From Paenibacillus sp. PL91 (GTDB lineage Bacteria > Bacillota > Bacilli > Paenibacillales > Paenibacillaceae): 64,000 nt of DNA. Position numbers and translations under genes: made by a program. The notes under the pieces were generated by a model, which made no database searches, had not been told where the DNA came from, and worked only from the letters and a program-made list of their open reading frames with translations. The stretch is taken from positions 1-64,000 of the forward strand of contig NZ_JABBYG020000011.1 of assembly GCF_012935325.2 (NCBI RefSeq), in the 5' to 3' direction. Positions 1 to 8,580 of this stretch are shown here, in pieces; positions within the stretch are counted from its first letter, which is position 1; every line of letters starts with the position of its first letter.

Positions 1-146
1 AACGAGATTTACAGATACATTGAATTCTTCTACAATCGCAAGCGAATTCACAGTGCACTGGGCTATTTGTCACCGGTTCGCTTTGCTGCACAATTCAATA
101 AGAGAAAAGCAGGATAATTTGTGTCCACATTCTTGACGGAAGTCCA
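1..146 (+). mobile_element. 3' end of an IS3-family insertion sequence
   Basis: The first 117 bases encode the last 38 residues of an IS3-type OrfB transposase, cut by the window edge. They include the typical C-terminal motif in which YNRKRIHSALGY is followed by SPVRF, ending in TAA at 115-117. Just after it lies the right terminal inverted repeat (121-146). Read on the minus strand it starts TGGACTTCCGTCAAGAATGT, the usual IS3-family end beginning TG. The left part lies outside the window, so completeness of the element cannot be judged. Confidence 0.88.
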
Positions 147-456
147 ATTTTCCAGCTAAACAATCTATTTGTCTCCATATTGAAAATTTATAGGGAGATT
201 TTCCTGCTAATTCCGTTCATACATAAATGGTTTTGAGATTTTCGCTTATGCGAAAGTGTTTTCCTGGCGTTGGCTTGGTAAATAGGGATCGAATAGGAAC
301 GCCGATTTTCATTTCCTGTTATTCCTGTTCAACAACATGGGCGGGAGTAAGCAGACTCCCAAGGATGCAGCATTCCTTTAATAACAATAGGCTAGCTGGC
401 GCAACTACGATTTACCCAAAATTGGAAACGTTAGCATCTAAATGATAAATAAATCG

Positions 457-486
457 TTGACAGAAACCTTCAATTTAATCTATAGT
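457..486 (+). promoter_or_regulatory. Probable sigma-A promoter upstream of metQNI
   Basis: A perfect TTGACA (457-462) is followed after 18 bases by TATAGT (481-486). Transcription would begin near 493 and run into the hairpin at 529-589 before reaching metQ. Confidence 0.6.
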
Positions 487-528
487 AACTATATCGGAAT
501 AATATGAAATTGAGCTGATTAGACGACT

Positions 529-589
529 AAAAGCTCTTATTTGACAGAAAGGCCGTGCGGCCCTGCTTCTGTTTAATAAGAGCTTTTTT
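529..589 (+). terminator. Terminator or attenuator hairpin in the metQ leader
   Basis: The outer 13-bp stem AAAAGCTCTTATT / AATAAGAGCTTTT is closed by an inner CAGAA...TTCTG and GGCC-GTGC-GGCC stem and followed by a T run. It sits between the promoter at 457 and the metQ start, so it could attenuate metQ or simply end an upstream transcript. The 36 nt between the predicted transcript start and the hairpin are too short for a known SAM or T-box aptamer. Confidence 0.7.
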
Positions 590-642
590 GTTTGTCTGGA
601 CGCTTAATGAGCTTGAACATTATGAAACAGGGGGAGTTTGAA

Positions 643-1473
643 ATGAAGAAAAAAATGGTATTCATCGTGCTGACGCTGGCGTTAACGTTTGCACTTGCAG
701 CTTGCAGCAACAAGTCGGACTCAGATGGGGCAGACGGCGAAGGAGATGGAGAAAAGGCAAAGCTTAAAGTAGGCATATCGGCAGGCGTCGAGGAAGAGAT
801 CTGGGCGCAGGTGAAGGAGGTTGCTGCGAAGGATAACCTTGATATCGAGCTCGTTGTATTTAATGACTACGTACAGCCTAATAAAGTGCTGGCAGAGGGC
901 GAGCTAGATGCCAATGCGTTCCAGCATGAGCCTTATCTGGATCAATTCAAGAAGGATAACAACCTTGATATCGTGAAAATCGCCAACACGCTAAATTTTC
1001 CGATCGGTTTCTATTCCGAGAAAATCAAAGCGGTGTCGGAGATCAAAGAGGGCGACGTCATCGGCTTGCCGAATGATCCAACGAATGGCGCTAGGGCGCT
1101 AATCCTATTCGAAAATGCCGGCCTAATTAAGCTGAAGGAAGGCGTCGGCATTAAAGCGACCGTACGCGACATCGCTGAGAATAAGCTGAACCTGAAATTC
1201 GAGGAGCTGGATGCGGCGTTTATTCCGAAGGCACTGGGCGACTTGACGGCAGCGGTTATTAACACGAATTACGCGGTGGAAGCGGGCTTTGTCCCAACAA
1301 AGGATGCGATCTTTATCGAGCCCAAGGATTCTCCGTGGGTCAATATTATTGCGGTACGAACCGAGGACAAGGATAAACCCATATTCCAAAGGCTCATTAA
1401 GGCGTACCACTCCGATCAGGTTAAAAAATTTGTAGAAGAAAAATACGGCACTTATATCGTTGCCTCTTGGTAG
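643..1473 (+). CDS. metQ: Methionine ABC transporter substrate-binding lipoprotein MetQ
   Basis: MetQ/NlpA-family lipoprotein of about 276 residues that captures D/L-methionine outside the membrane and delivers it to MetNI. The N-terminus has lysines, a hydrophobic stretch and a lipobox LAAC with the acylated cysteine at residue 21. A Ser/Asp/Gly-rich linker and the periplasmic-binding fold follow (family-typical EPYLDQF and NDPTNGARAL). The ATG at 643 is preferred because CAGGGGGAG lies just upstream and it gives a clean signal peptide. An in-frame ATG at 592 would add 17 residues without a ribosome site. metN and metI follow on the same strand. Length matches the family. Confidence 0.93.
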   Translation: MKKKMVFIVLTLALTFALAACSNKSDSDGADGEGDGEKAKLKVGISAGVEEEIWAQVKEVAAKDNLDIELVVFNDYVQPNKVLAEGELDANAFQHEPYLDQFKKDNNLDIVKIANTLNFPIGFYSEKIKAVSEIKEGDVIGLPNDPTNGARALILFENAGLIKLKEGVGIKATVRDIAENKLNLKFEELDAAFIPKALGDLTAAVINTNYAVEAGFVPTKDAIFIEPKDSPWVNIIAVRTEDKDKPIFQRLIKAYHSDQVKKFVEEKYGTYIVASW

Positions 1474-1486
1474 TTAGGTAAAGGGT

Positions 1487-1518
1487 CAGGTCTCTTCTTA
1501 AGTGAAGGGACCTTTTTT
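1487..1518 (+). terminator. Hairpin with T run between metQ and metN
   Basis: AGGTC pairs with GACCT around CTTC-TTAAGT-GAAG and is followed by six T. It probably gives partial termination, so that the binding protein is made in excess over the ATPase and permease. Confidence 0.65.
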
Positions 1519-1548
1519 AACATTTTAGCAAAGGGGAGCGTTCATACC

Positions 1549-2577
1549 GTGATCTGGATCGAGAAGGTAAGCAAATCGTATCAGCAAGGCAGTCAAGCCG
1601 TCCACGCGGTGAAGGATGCCAATCTTCATATTCGCAAAGGCGAGATATTCGGCATAATCGGCTACAGCGGAGCAGGCAAAAGCTCGCTTCTGCGCTGCAT
1701 CAACTATTTGGAGCGGCCTTCTACGGGCATTGTTCGCGTGAATGGCACGGAGCTGGCGAGACTGAATGAGCAGCAGCTGCGGATGATGCGGCGCAAGATC
1801 GGCATGATTTTTCAAAATTTCAATTTACTGATGTCGAGCACGGTCTATCAAAATATAGCCGCGCCGCTCGTCCTCGCAGGCACGCCGAAGAAGCAAATCG
1901 AAACGAGGGTAACCGAGCTGCTGTCGCTCGTTGGGCTGGAGGATAAGAAAGGGGCGTACCCCGCCCAATTGTCGGGAGGCCAGAAGCAGCGCGTTGCGAT
2001 TGCAAGAGCGCTTGCCAATGAGCCGGAAATTTTGTTGTGCGATGAGGCTACATCGGCGCTTGATCCGCAAACGACCGATTCGATACTGAATCTGCTGCAG
2101 GATATCCAACGTGCCTACGGCATCACGATCGTGCTCATTACCCATGAGATGTATGTCGTGAAGAAAATTTGCGACCGAGTGGCCGTGATGGAGGACGGGG
2201 TAATCGTGGAGCAGGGCACCGTTCTGGAGCTGTTCACAAGCCCGAAGACGGATACGACCAAAAAGTTTACGAAGAGCGTATTTGATGTTGATTTGCCGCA
2301 GGAGCTTCTGCCGATAGTCTCAATCCATGCCGAAAAAGGACAGCTGCTGCGCATCTCATTCGTTGGAGAAACGGTGAGCGAGCCGATTCTAGCGGATTTG
2401 ACGATGCGTTTTCAGCTCCGGCCGAGTATTTTGTATGGCAATATTACAAAAATCAAAGACACCGTGTTTGGCTGTCTCATCATTAGCTTGCCTGGTGACC
2501 TGCCCATCGTGCAGGAAGGCATTGCGTATATGGCCCAAAATGGCATGCAGGTGGAGGTAATCGAACATGTTGAATAG
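1549..2577 (+). CDS. metN: Methionine ABC transporter ATP-binding protein MetN
   Basis: 342-residue cytoplasmic ATPase energising methionine import. Walker A GYSGAGKSS is at residues 38-46, the signature LSGGQKQR at 141-148 and Walker B ILLCDE at 161-166. The C-terminal ~75 residues correspond to the NIL domain that senses internal methionine in MetN proteins and inhibits transport. The start is GTG at 1549, with AAGGGGAG 10 nt upstream. metI begins inside its last codons (11-base overlap), which points to translational coupling. Full length, no missing motif. Confidence 0.95.
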   Translation: MIWIEKVSKSYQQGSQAVHAVKDANLHIRKGEIFGIIGYSGAGKSSLLRCINYLERPSTGIVRVNGTELARLNEQQLRMMRRKIGMIFQNFNLLMSSTVYQNIAAPLVLAGTPKKQIETRVTELLSLVGLEDKKGAYPAQLSGGQKQRVAIARALANEPEILLCDEATSALDPQTTDSILNLLQDIQRAYGITIVLITHEMYVVKKICDRVAVMEDGVIVEQGTVLELFTSPKTDTTKKFTKSVFDVDLPQELLPIVSIHAEKGQLLRISFVGETVSEPILADLTMRFQLRPSILYGNITKIKDTVFGCLIISLPGDLPIVQEGIAYMAQNGMQVEVIEHVE

Positions 2578-3241
2578 CTTCCTAGACAGTCTTATTGATA
2601 ACGGGGATCTCTACACGGAGGCATTAGGCGAGACGGCGGCGATGGTCGGCTATTCCTTATTCTTCTCGACGATCATCGGCTTATTTCTCGGCGTGTGCCT
2701 TGTCGTGCTGCGGCCGAATCATATTTATGCGAACAAAACACTTTATCATTTGTTGAATACATCTATAAACATCGTTCGTTCTGTCCCCTTTATCATTATA
2801 TTGATTGCGATCATTCCGATTACGAAATGGCTTGTACATACAACAATCGGGGTGAAGGGGGCTATCGTTCCGCTAGTTTTCTACACCGCGCCCTATATTG
2901 CAAGACTTATTGAATCGGCTTTGCTGGAGGTGAATCCCGGCGTAATCGAAGCTTTTCAAGCGATGGGCGCGTCGCGGCGGCAAATCATTTGGAAGGTTAT
3001 TTTGAAGGAGGCGAGGCCGGGCATCGTATTGGGTCTCACCATTGCTACAATTGGTCTAATCGGAGCAACGGCGATGGCCGGGGTGATGGGTGCTGGCGGC
3101 TTGGGCGACGTGGCGATCCGTTACGGATATCAGCGCTGGGAGCCCGATGTGATGTACGTATGCGTTATTATCCTTATCCTGCTGGTGCAGCTGATGCAAT
3201 CGTTAGGCAACCGGATATCGAAGAAGCTGCGCAAGCATTAA
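2567..3241 (+). CDS. metI: Methionine ABC transporter permease MetI
   Basis: 224-residue integral membrane permease of the MetNIQ importer, with about five hydrophobic segments. The coupling loop is recognisable around EAFQAMGASRRQIIWKV, which contacts MetN. The ATG at 2567 is preceded by GGAGG inside the metN coding end, and the genes overlap by 11 bases. The operon ends at a strong bidirectional terminator 20 bases further on. Length and topology are normal for the family. Confidence 0.94.
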   Translation: MLNSFLDSLIDNGDLYTEALGETAAMVGYSLFFSTIIGLFLGVCLVVLRPNHIYANKTLYHLLNTSINIVRSVPFIIILIAIIPITKWLVHTTIGVKGAIVPLVFYTAPYIARLIESALLEVNPGVIEAFQAMGASRRQIIWKVILKEARPGIVLGLTIATIGLIGATAMAGVMGAGGLGDVAIRYGYQRWEPDVMYVCVIILILLVQLMQSLGNRISKKLRKH

Positions 3242-3260
3242 GCCCGGCACCGACTTCTAT

Positions 3261-3313
3261 ATAGGACTGTTTTGACGCGGGTAGAGCTCATCTATCCGTC
3301 AAAACAGTCCTAT
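3261..3313. terminator. Bidirectional terminator between metI and the MFS gene
   Basis: A perfect 17-bp inverted repeat (3261-3277 with 3297-3313) begins ATAGGACTGTTTTGACG, with a 19-nt loop. It lies between convergent genes and can serve both. Confidence 0.85.
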
Positions 3314-3326
3314 TTGGATTTGGCTG

Positions 3327-4775
3327 CTAGTTCTGCTTGCTGCGCGCAAGCCGCCGTTTGCGAAGCAGCAGGGCTAGCGGCAGCGCCGCTACAAGAATGA
3401 CAGCCGATAAGAGAAAGGCGTCATTGATGCTCATCGTATAGGCTTGCAGGCCGCTCGGCTCACTGTCCGAGGAGCGGGCTTGATGAACAGCGAGCCGGGC
3501 ATAGAACAACGAGGTGAATAAGCCGAGCGCCATCGCGCTAAAAACCTGCCTTAGCCAATTAATGAGCGCTGATGCATGGCCGGACAGCTCCTTCGGGACG
3601 GCCATCATGCCGGCGTTGGTTACAGGCGTCAGCGCCAGCCCAGTTCCGGTGTTGCGGATCGCGATGATAAGCATGATCGTAAGCAAGCTCGTGCTGAGCT
3701 GGAGACGGCTGAACATATACGTTGTCATTATGAGAATGGCGCTGCCGACGATCACAAGCAAAGCGGGACCGAATTTATGGTAATAGCGGCCGGAGAAGAA
3801 GGTAGCGCAGGTCAAGCAAGCCGCCCCTGGCAGGAACAGGAGCCCGATATGGAATGAGCTGAGCGCATGAATCTCTGCCAAATAAAGCGGGACAAAGTAG
3901 ATGCCCGAATATAATGCAACCGACAGGATGAGCGAGATAATTAAGCTTACCGTAAACGTTTTGTTGCGAAACAAGCGAAGCTGCAGCAAGGGCGCTGGCG
4001 TGCGAAGCTGGTGTATAACGAACCACACCGCGCTTCCGGCACCTACAACTAGGCATATCCAGAACGCAGCCGACTGCCAGCCCCAAGTGTAGATATTGCC
4101 GAAGAGCAGCAATAGCGATAGGCTGCCAAGTGCTGCAAGCGCAAGGCCGACGCGATCCAGCCTGGTTTCCTTATTGACCGGATTGGAAGGGAGAATCCGA
4201 ATGCCGATCATAATCGCCACAATGCCAATAGGCACGGTTACAAGGAAGATGAGGTGCCAGTCATAGTCCTGCAGCCAGCCGCTCACCGACGGAGCAAGCG
4301 CCGTTCCAAGGATGGTGGAGAACGACCAGATACTTACCGCGATAGGCTGCTTCTCGGTCGGAACGGTTCGATATATCATAGCTAGCGATACAGGCTGAAT
4401 AAGCCCGCAGAAGATGCCCTGCAATATTCGAAACGCAATTAGCGCGTAGATATTCCATGAAAGGGCGCATAGCACAGACGTAATCGTAATGCCGGATAGG
4501 CAAAATAGAAAAACATGCTTTCCCCCAAACCGGTCCCCGGCGTAGCCGCTGACAGGCGCAATAACCCCGCAGGCGAGCGAGAACCCCGTCACAATCCACT
4601 GCACCTTTCCTAAATCCGTTTGAAAAATGTCAATGAAGCCGGGCAACGATACATTAAGCGAAACGACATGATACATGCCGACGAATGAGCCGAAAAAGAG
4701 GGTCGCTAGTGCAGGCCAAAATGACTGCTTTACAGAAAGGGGCTTGTTTAATTTCTCGGTTAGTCCCGCTGACAA
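3327..4775 (-). CDS. MFS drug/solute exporter, DHA2 (EmrB/QacA) type
   Basis: About 482 residues and roughly 14 hydrophobic segments, typical of the 14-TM DHA2 proton antiporters that expel drugs or toxic metabolites. Motif A-like GDRFGGKHVF follows TM2, and the motif C-like region FSTILGTALAPSVSGWL lies in TM5. The start is taken as TTG at 4773-4775 because a perfect AGGAGG sits 7 nt upstream. An in-frame ATG at 4841 would add 22 non-hydrophobic residues. It is convergent with metI and divergent from mccA. Substrate is unknown; its place between methionine and cysteine genes could mean export of a sulfur compound, but that is inference. Confidence 0.85.
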   Translation of the reverse strand: MSAGLTEKLNKPLSVKQSFWPALATLFFGSFVGMYHVVSLNVSLPGFIDIFQTDLGKVQWIVTGFSLACGVIAPVSGYAGDRFGGKHVFLFCLSGITITSVLCALSWNIYALIAFRILQGIFCGLIQPVSLAMIYRTVPTEKQPIAVSIWSFSTILGTALAPSVSGWLQDYDWHLIFLVTVPIGIVAIMIGIRILPSNPVNKETRLDRVGLALAALGSLSLLLLFGNIYTWGWQSAAFWICLVVGAGSAVWFVIHQLRTPAPLLQLRLFRNKTFTVSLIISLILSVALYSGIYFVPLYLAEIHALSSFHIGLLFLPGAACLTCATFFSGRYYHKFGPALLVIVGSAILIMTTYMFSRLQLSTSLLTIMLIIAIRNTGTGLALTPVTNAGMMAVPKELSGHASALINWLRQVFSAMALGLFTSLFYARLAVHQARSSDSEPSGLQAYTMSINDAFLLSAVILVAALPLALLLRKRRLARSKQN

Positions 4776-4992
4776 CCGCTCACCTCCTATTTTTTGAAGA
4801 AAAACCGAATGGCTCTGAAGCATAAAGGGAGTATAGCACATAGGAATAGTAAGCTATTATTGAAAAGTTGTATTAAGCGATAGAACTATTTATGGCTCAA
4901 CCTTAAGAAAAGGCATGGTAGTGCTGCGGCTGAGCTGTTTAAAGAAGGTTTGCAGGGCATAACACAAAGGGAAGCCGTTTCATATGATGAAG

Positions 4993-5030
4993 GGTATAGA
5001 CCTAAGGTATAGACCTAAGATATAGACCAA
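4993..5030 (+). repeat. Three tandem 13-bp repeats upstream of mccA
   Basis: Two identical copies of GGTATAGACCTAA (4993-5005, 5006-5018) are followed by a third near copy, GATATAGACCAA (5019-5030). They end 50 bases before the mccA start. This array could be a regulator-binding site for the mccAB genes or overlapping -10 elements (TATAGA in each copy). No CymR-type sequence was recognised. Confidence 0.6.
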
Positions 5031-5079
5031 TCAACGGATGAGCGGAAGAGGAAATGGGATATCGCGGGAGGGACTGCGG

Positions 5080-6000
5080 ATGGCACTGTATCAAAATGTC
5101 CACGAGCTTATCGGCAACACGCCTCTGGTTGAGCTTAAGGGGTACTTGCTTCCAAACGGCGTACGCCTTTATGCGAAGCTTGAGTGCTTAAATCCGGGGG
5201 GAAGCGTCAAGGATCGTCTTGGCATCCAATTGTTGAATGAGGCATTCGCAAACGGGCAATTGCAGCCTGGGGGCACGGTCATAGAAGCAACGGCAGGCAA
5301 TACAGGCATAGGGCTCGCTCTGGCAGCAATCGGACGCGGCGTGTCCACGATCTTTGTTGTGCCAGACAAGTTCAGCATCGAGAAGCAGCAGCTGATGAGG
5401 GCGCTTGGCGCGCATATCGTAAATACGCCGACGGAGCTTGGCATAGTAGGCGCGATTCAGAAGGCGGAGGAGCTGGTAAATGAAATTCCAGGCGCCTATT
5501 CGCCGAGGCAGTTCTCGAATCCGGCTAACCCGGAAACCTATTATAAAACGCTCGCCCCTGAGCTATGGCAGGAGTTGAATGGGGAGATCGACGTTTTTGT
5601 CGCCGGAGCAGGCTCAGGCGGAACGTTCATGGGAACTGCCCGTTATTTAAAAGAGCAGAGCCTTCATGTGAAGACGGTTATCGTGGAGCCGGAGGGCTCG
5701 ATCCTTGGCGGCGGAGCGCCAGGCCCGCACAGAACGGAGGGAATCGGCGTCGAGAAGATGGCCCCGTTCATGGACAGCTCGTATTTTGATGCGATTCATA
5801 CGATTAAGGATGACCATGCCTTCGCAAGGGTGAAGGAGCTGGCGGAGCTTGAAGGTCTGCTTGTCGGCAGCTCGTCGGGCGCCGCGCTGCATGCCGCATT
5901 GCTTGAGGCAGAGGTCGCCGCGCCAGGCAGTCGAATCGTTACCATTTTCCCAGATAGCAGCGAACGGTATTTAAGCAAACAGATTTATGGAGGTGCTTAA
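5080..6000 (+). CDS. mccA: O-acetylserine-dependent cystathionine beta-synthase / cysteine synthase family (MccA)
   Basis: 306-residue PLP enzyme of the cysteine synthase family. Next to an mccB-type lyase it most likely makes cystathionine from O-acetylserine and homocysteine, the first step of reverse transsulfuration. The PLP lysine is K44 in NPGGSVKDR. The phosphate loop EATAGNTGIGLA and a C-terminal GSSSGAAL are present. ATG at 5080 is chosen because GGGAGG lies 8 nt upstream; an in-frame ATG at 5038 lacks a site. The end overlaps the first codons of mccB. CysK activity alone cannot be excluded from sequence. Confidence 0.9.
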   Translation: MALYQNVHELIGNTPLVELKGYLLPNGVRLYAKLECLNPGGSVKDRLGIQLLNEAFANGQLQPGGTVIEATAGNTGIGLALAAIGRGVSTIFVVPDKFSIEKQQLMRALGAHIVNTPTELGIVGAIQKAEELVNEIPGAYSPRQFSNPANPETYYKTLAPELWQELNGEIDVFVAGAGSGGTFMGTARYLKEQSLHVKTVIVEPEGSILGGGAPGPHRTEGIGVEKMAPFMDSSYFDAIHTIKDDHAFARVKELAELEGLLVGSSSGAALHAALLEAEVAAPGSRIVTIFPDSSERYLSKQIYGGA

Positions 6001-7138
6001 GCTGAAGCGGAAAACGAAGCTTATTCATGGAGGCAATCCTTTTGATCCGCATACGGGTGCGGTTAGCGTTCCGATCTACCAAGTGAGCACCTATAAGCAG
6101 GATGATATTGGCGTTCATAAGGGCTATGAATATTCGCGCACCGGCAATCCGACGCGCCACGCACTCGAGCAGTATATTGCCGATTTGGAGGAAGGTGCAA
6201 GGGGCTTTGCGTTCAGCTCAGGAATGGCGGCGATCAACGCCGTTTTCTCGCTGCTGAGCGCGGGTGACCATATTATTTTGACCGATGATGTGTACGGGGG
6301 AACTTATCGGATCGTCACGAAGGTGCTCAGCCGGCTAGGCATGGAAGCGACCTTCGTGGATACGACGAGGCTGGAGGAAATCGAAGAAGCGATTCGTCCG
6401 AATACGAAGGCGCTGTTCGTGGAGACGCCAACGAATCCGCTGCTTAAAGTGACAGACCTTGCAAAAGCAGCCGATTTTGCTAAGGCCAACCATTTGCTGT
6501 TTGTCGTCGATAATACGTTCAGCACACCTTATTGGCAGACGCCGATTGCGCTCGGGGCGGATATTGTGCTGCATTCGGCAACAAAGTACATTGGAGGGCA
6601 TAGCGATGTAGTGGCTGGTCTAGCTGTCGTGAATAGCGATAAGCTGGGCGAGGAGCTTCATTTTGTGCAAAATGCAACGGGCGGCGTGCTTGGTCCCCAG
6701 GATTCGTGGCTGCTTATGCGCGGTTTAAAGACGCTGGGCCTCCGGATGGAAGCTCATGAGGAAAATGCACAGGCAATCGTCTCCTATTTGTCGGGACTTG
6801 ATTCCATTAAGAGCATTTACTACCCTGGACTGCCGAGTCATCCGCAGCATGAGCTGGCAGGGCGGCAGGCACGCGGGTTCGGCGGCATCATATCCTTTGA
6901 CGTAGGCAGTGCTGAGCAAGCATCCGAGGTTATCCGTAAGCTGAAATATTTTACGCTTGCCGAAAGCCTGGGGGCGGTAGAGAGCCTCATATCTGTGCCT
7001 GCCAAAATGACGCATGCCTCGATCCCCCGTGAGCGGCGGGAGCAGCTAGGCATTACCGACGGTTTGATCCGCATATCGGTGGGCATTGAGGATAGCGAGG
7101 ATCTGATTGAAGACCTTAAGCAAAGCTTGGAGGCTTAA
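5987..7138 (+). CDS. mccB: Cystathionine gamma-lyase / homocysteine gamma-lyase (MccB)
   Basis: 383-residue Cys/Met-metabolism PLP enzyme that would cleave cystathionine to cysteine, 2-oxobutyrate and ammonia. The PLP lysine is K200 in HSATKYIGGHSD; the YSRTGNPTR and SSGMAAI motifs of the family are present. The upstream ATG at 5987 has no ribosome site. The only good site, GGAGG at 5989-5993, is correctly spaced for an in-frame CTG at 6002, giving a protein starting LKRKTKLIHGG as homologues do. A GTG at 5993 is a third option. It forms an operon with mccA. Confidence 0.91.
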   Translation: MEVLKLKRKTKLIHGGNPFDPHTGAVSVPIYQVSTYKQDDIGVHKGYEYSRTGNPTRHALEQYIADLEEGARGFAFSSGMAAINAVFSLLSAGDHIILTDDVYGGTYRIVTKVLSRLGMEATFVDTTRLEEIEEAIRPNTKALFVETPTNPLLKVTDLAKAADFAKANHLLFVVDNTFSTPYWQTPIALGADIVLHSATKYIGGHSDVVAGLAVVNSDKLGEELHFVQNATGGVLGPQDSWLLMRGLKTLGLRMEAHEENAQAIVSYLSGLDSIKSIYYPGLPSHPQHELAGRQARGFGGIISFDVGSAEQASEVIRKLKYFTLAESLGAVESLISVPAKMTHASIPRERREQLGITDGLIRISVGIEDSEDLIEDLKQSLEA

Positions 7139-7247
7139 ACCATTATTTGTTAGAGCAGTTAGATGGATAGGCTCCGCAACATATATCATCCTTGTCACGT
7201 TAGTAGGGTACGCATAAAAACAACTAACAACAAAGGATGGTAGACAA

Positions 7248-8375
7248 ATGGCTATTCAATCATTGCTAAGCAGAAACATTGTAGTTGCTTCACTTACGAC
7301 AGCCGTACTTCTAAGTGCGATAGCACCTGGAGAGATTTCTTATAGCGCTTCAGCTAAACCGTCCATACCTCTTCAATTTCAAATAGGCAGCAACAAAGCT
7401 ATCGATTACCGCGGAGAGCATACGCTCTCCGCAGCGCCTTATGTGGTTAACGGGATTACGATGGTACCGGTAAGAGCATTGGCGGAGGGTCTGCAAGCTA
7501 AGCTCGAATGGGATGGGAAAGCAAAAGAAATAACCTTGTCTCGCGATGGGCTTACCGTACACCTGAAGCAAAACAGCGATGAGGTAATCGGCACGTTTAC
7601 CAAAAATGTAAAGCTTCCTGCCAAAGTTGCGGTAGTAAAGGGCATTGCCTTCATCCCGGCCAAAAGCGTGGCGCAATTGCTTGGAGCAAAAACGAGTTGG
7701 GATGGGAAGCACAAAAAAATCACAATTCAAACAAGCGAAGCTGCGCTATCCTATCATTATGCTTTTAACCAAAGCGAGGAGGGCTGGAAGGGAGCCTTCG
7801 CTGACTTGCCCGTCGATTACGATCCTGCCATTTACGAGCTAAAATACGGTAGAGAGCTGCTGCCAACGGCTAATAACAAAACCAATTACGGTTTAAAGCT
7901 TACTGGAATGAATCGGAGCGACGACTTGTTTATGTACGTTACGAAGAAAATCGAAGGATTGAAGCCAGGCTCTACTTACCAAGCATCGCTTTCCTTCCAG
8001 CTTTATACCGATCAAGCGGGCGGCATGATGGGTGTTGGCGGCGCGCCTGGTGAAGCAGTAAGCATTAAAGCGGGCTTCGTGAACAAGGAGCCGCAAGCGG
8101 TCGAGTCGGATGCGGAGGGTCATCCCCACTACCGTATGAACCTGGATAAAGGGAATCAAAAAACAGAAGGCGCGGATATGAAAATCGTCGGCAACATGGT
8201 GCAGCCAAATGATGAACTAAAATGCTTTCAGCCGGTTGCCATGCAATATGCTGCGTCGCTTACTGCAAATGAGAAGGGTGAGCTTTTCGTTATTGTGGGA
8301 AGCGACTCCGGCTATGAGGGTCTCACTACCTTATATCTGGATGATATAAAGATTACGCTTCAGCCTCAAGGATAA
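7248..8375 (+). CDS. Secreted protein with copper amine oxidase N-terminal-like (stalk) domain
   Basis: 375 residues with a signal peptide of about 35 residues. Residues ~45-165 form a domain like the copper amine oxidase N1 stalk, a common non-catalytic wall-associated module in Paenibacillus exported proteins; VNGITMVPVRALAE and a second KGIAFIPAKSVAQ repeat are visible. The rest (residues ~170-375) is unassigned and beta-rich, resembling a carbohydrate-binding-type jelly roll. No oxidase catalytic part is present. AAAGGATGG precedes the ATG. Monocistronic, ending in a terminator. Function unknown. Confidence 0.75.
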   Translation: MAIQSLLSRNIVVASLTTAVLLSAIAPGEISYSASAKPSIPLQFQIGSNKAIDYRGEHTLSAAPYVVNGITMVPVRALAEGLQAKLEWDGKAKEITLSRDGLTVHLKQNSDEVIGTFTKNVKLPAKVAVVKGIAFIPAKSVAQLLGAKTSWDGKHKKITIQTSEAALSYHYAFNQSEEGWKGAFADLPVDYDPAIYELKYGRELLPTANNKTNYGLKLTGMNRSDDLFMYVTKKIEGLKPGSTYQASLSFQLYTDQAGGMMGVGGAPGEAVSIKAGFVNKEPQAVESDAEGHPHYRMNLDKGNQKTEGADMKIVGNMVQPNDELKCFQPVAMQYAASLTANEKGELFVIVGSDSGYEGLTTLYLDDIKITLQPQG

Positions 8376-8385
8376 TTGCAGCAGC

Positions 8386-8438
8386 AACAAAAAGCGATAC
8401 TACTATGGCATAAAGCCAAAGTGGTGTCGCTTTTTGTT
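8386..8438 (+). terminator. Intrinsic terminator
   Basis: AACAAAAAGCGA (8386-8397) pairs with TCGCTTTTTGTT (8427-8438), with further ACTACT/AGTGGT pairing inside and a T run in the 3' arm. Confidence 0.85.
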
Positions 8439-8580
8439 ATACAAATATTATAGATGTGCCCGTTTCTTATGTTGAATTTTTTTTTATCTTTGGAGAATCC
8501 CGTTAATTATAAACGATTTTTAATAAAATTGGGAAGGATTGTGAACGGTTTAGCTAGAATATTGGGTAATGTCCAACTAA

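Larger units (their letters stand above)
147..642. other. Intergenic region between the IS end and metQ
   Basis: This stretch holds no convincing gene. A 72-codon open frame at 227-445 has no ribosome site and no recognisable domain. A good sigma-A-like promoter lies at 457-486 and a long terminator-like hairpin at 529-589. No S-box (SAM riboswitch) or T-box sequence could be recognised, although one might be expected before a methionine importer. Confidence 0.6.

Noticed and set aside
227..445. 72-codon open frame after the IS end
   Set aside because: No ribosome site, no recognisable domain, and unusual amino acid composition. Likely chance.
147..642. SAM (S-box) riboswitch before metQ
   Set aside because: Neither the conserved S-box core nor T-box motifs can be found.
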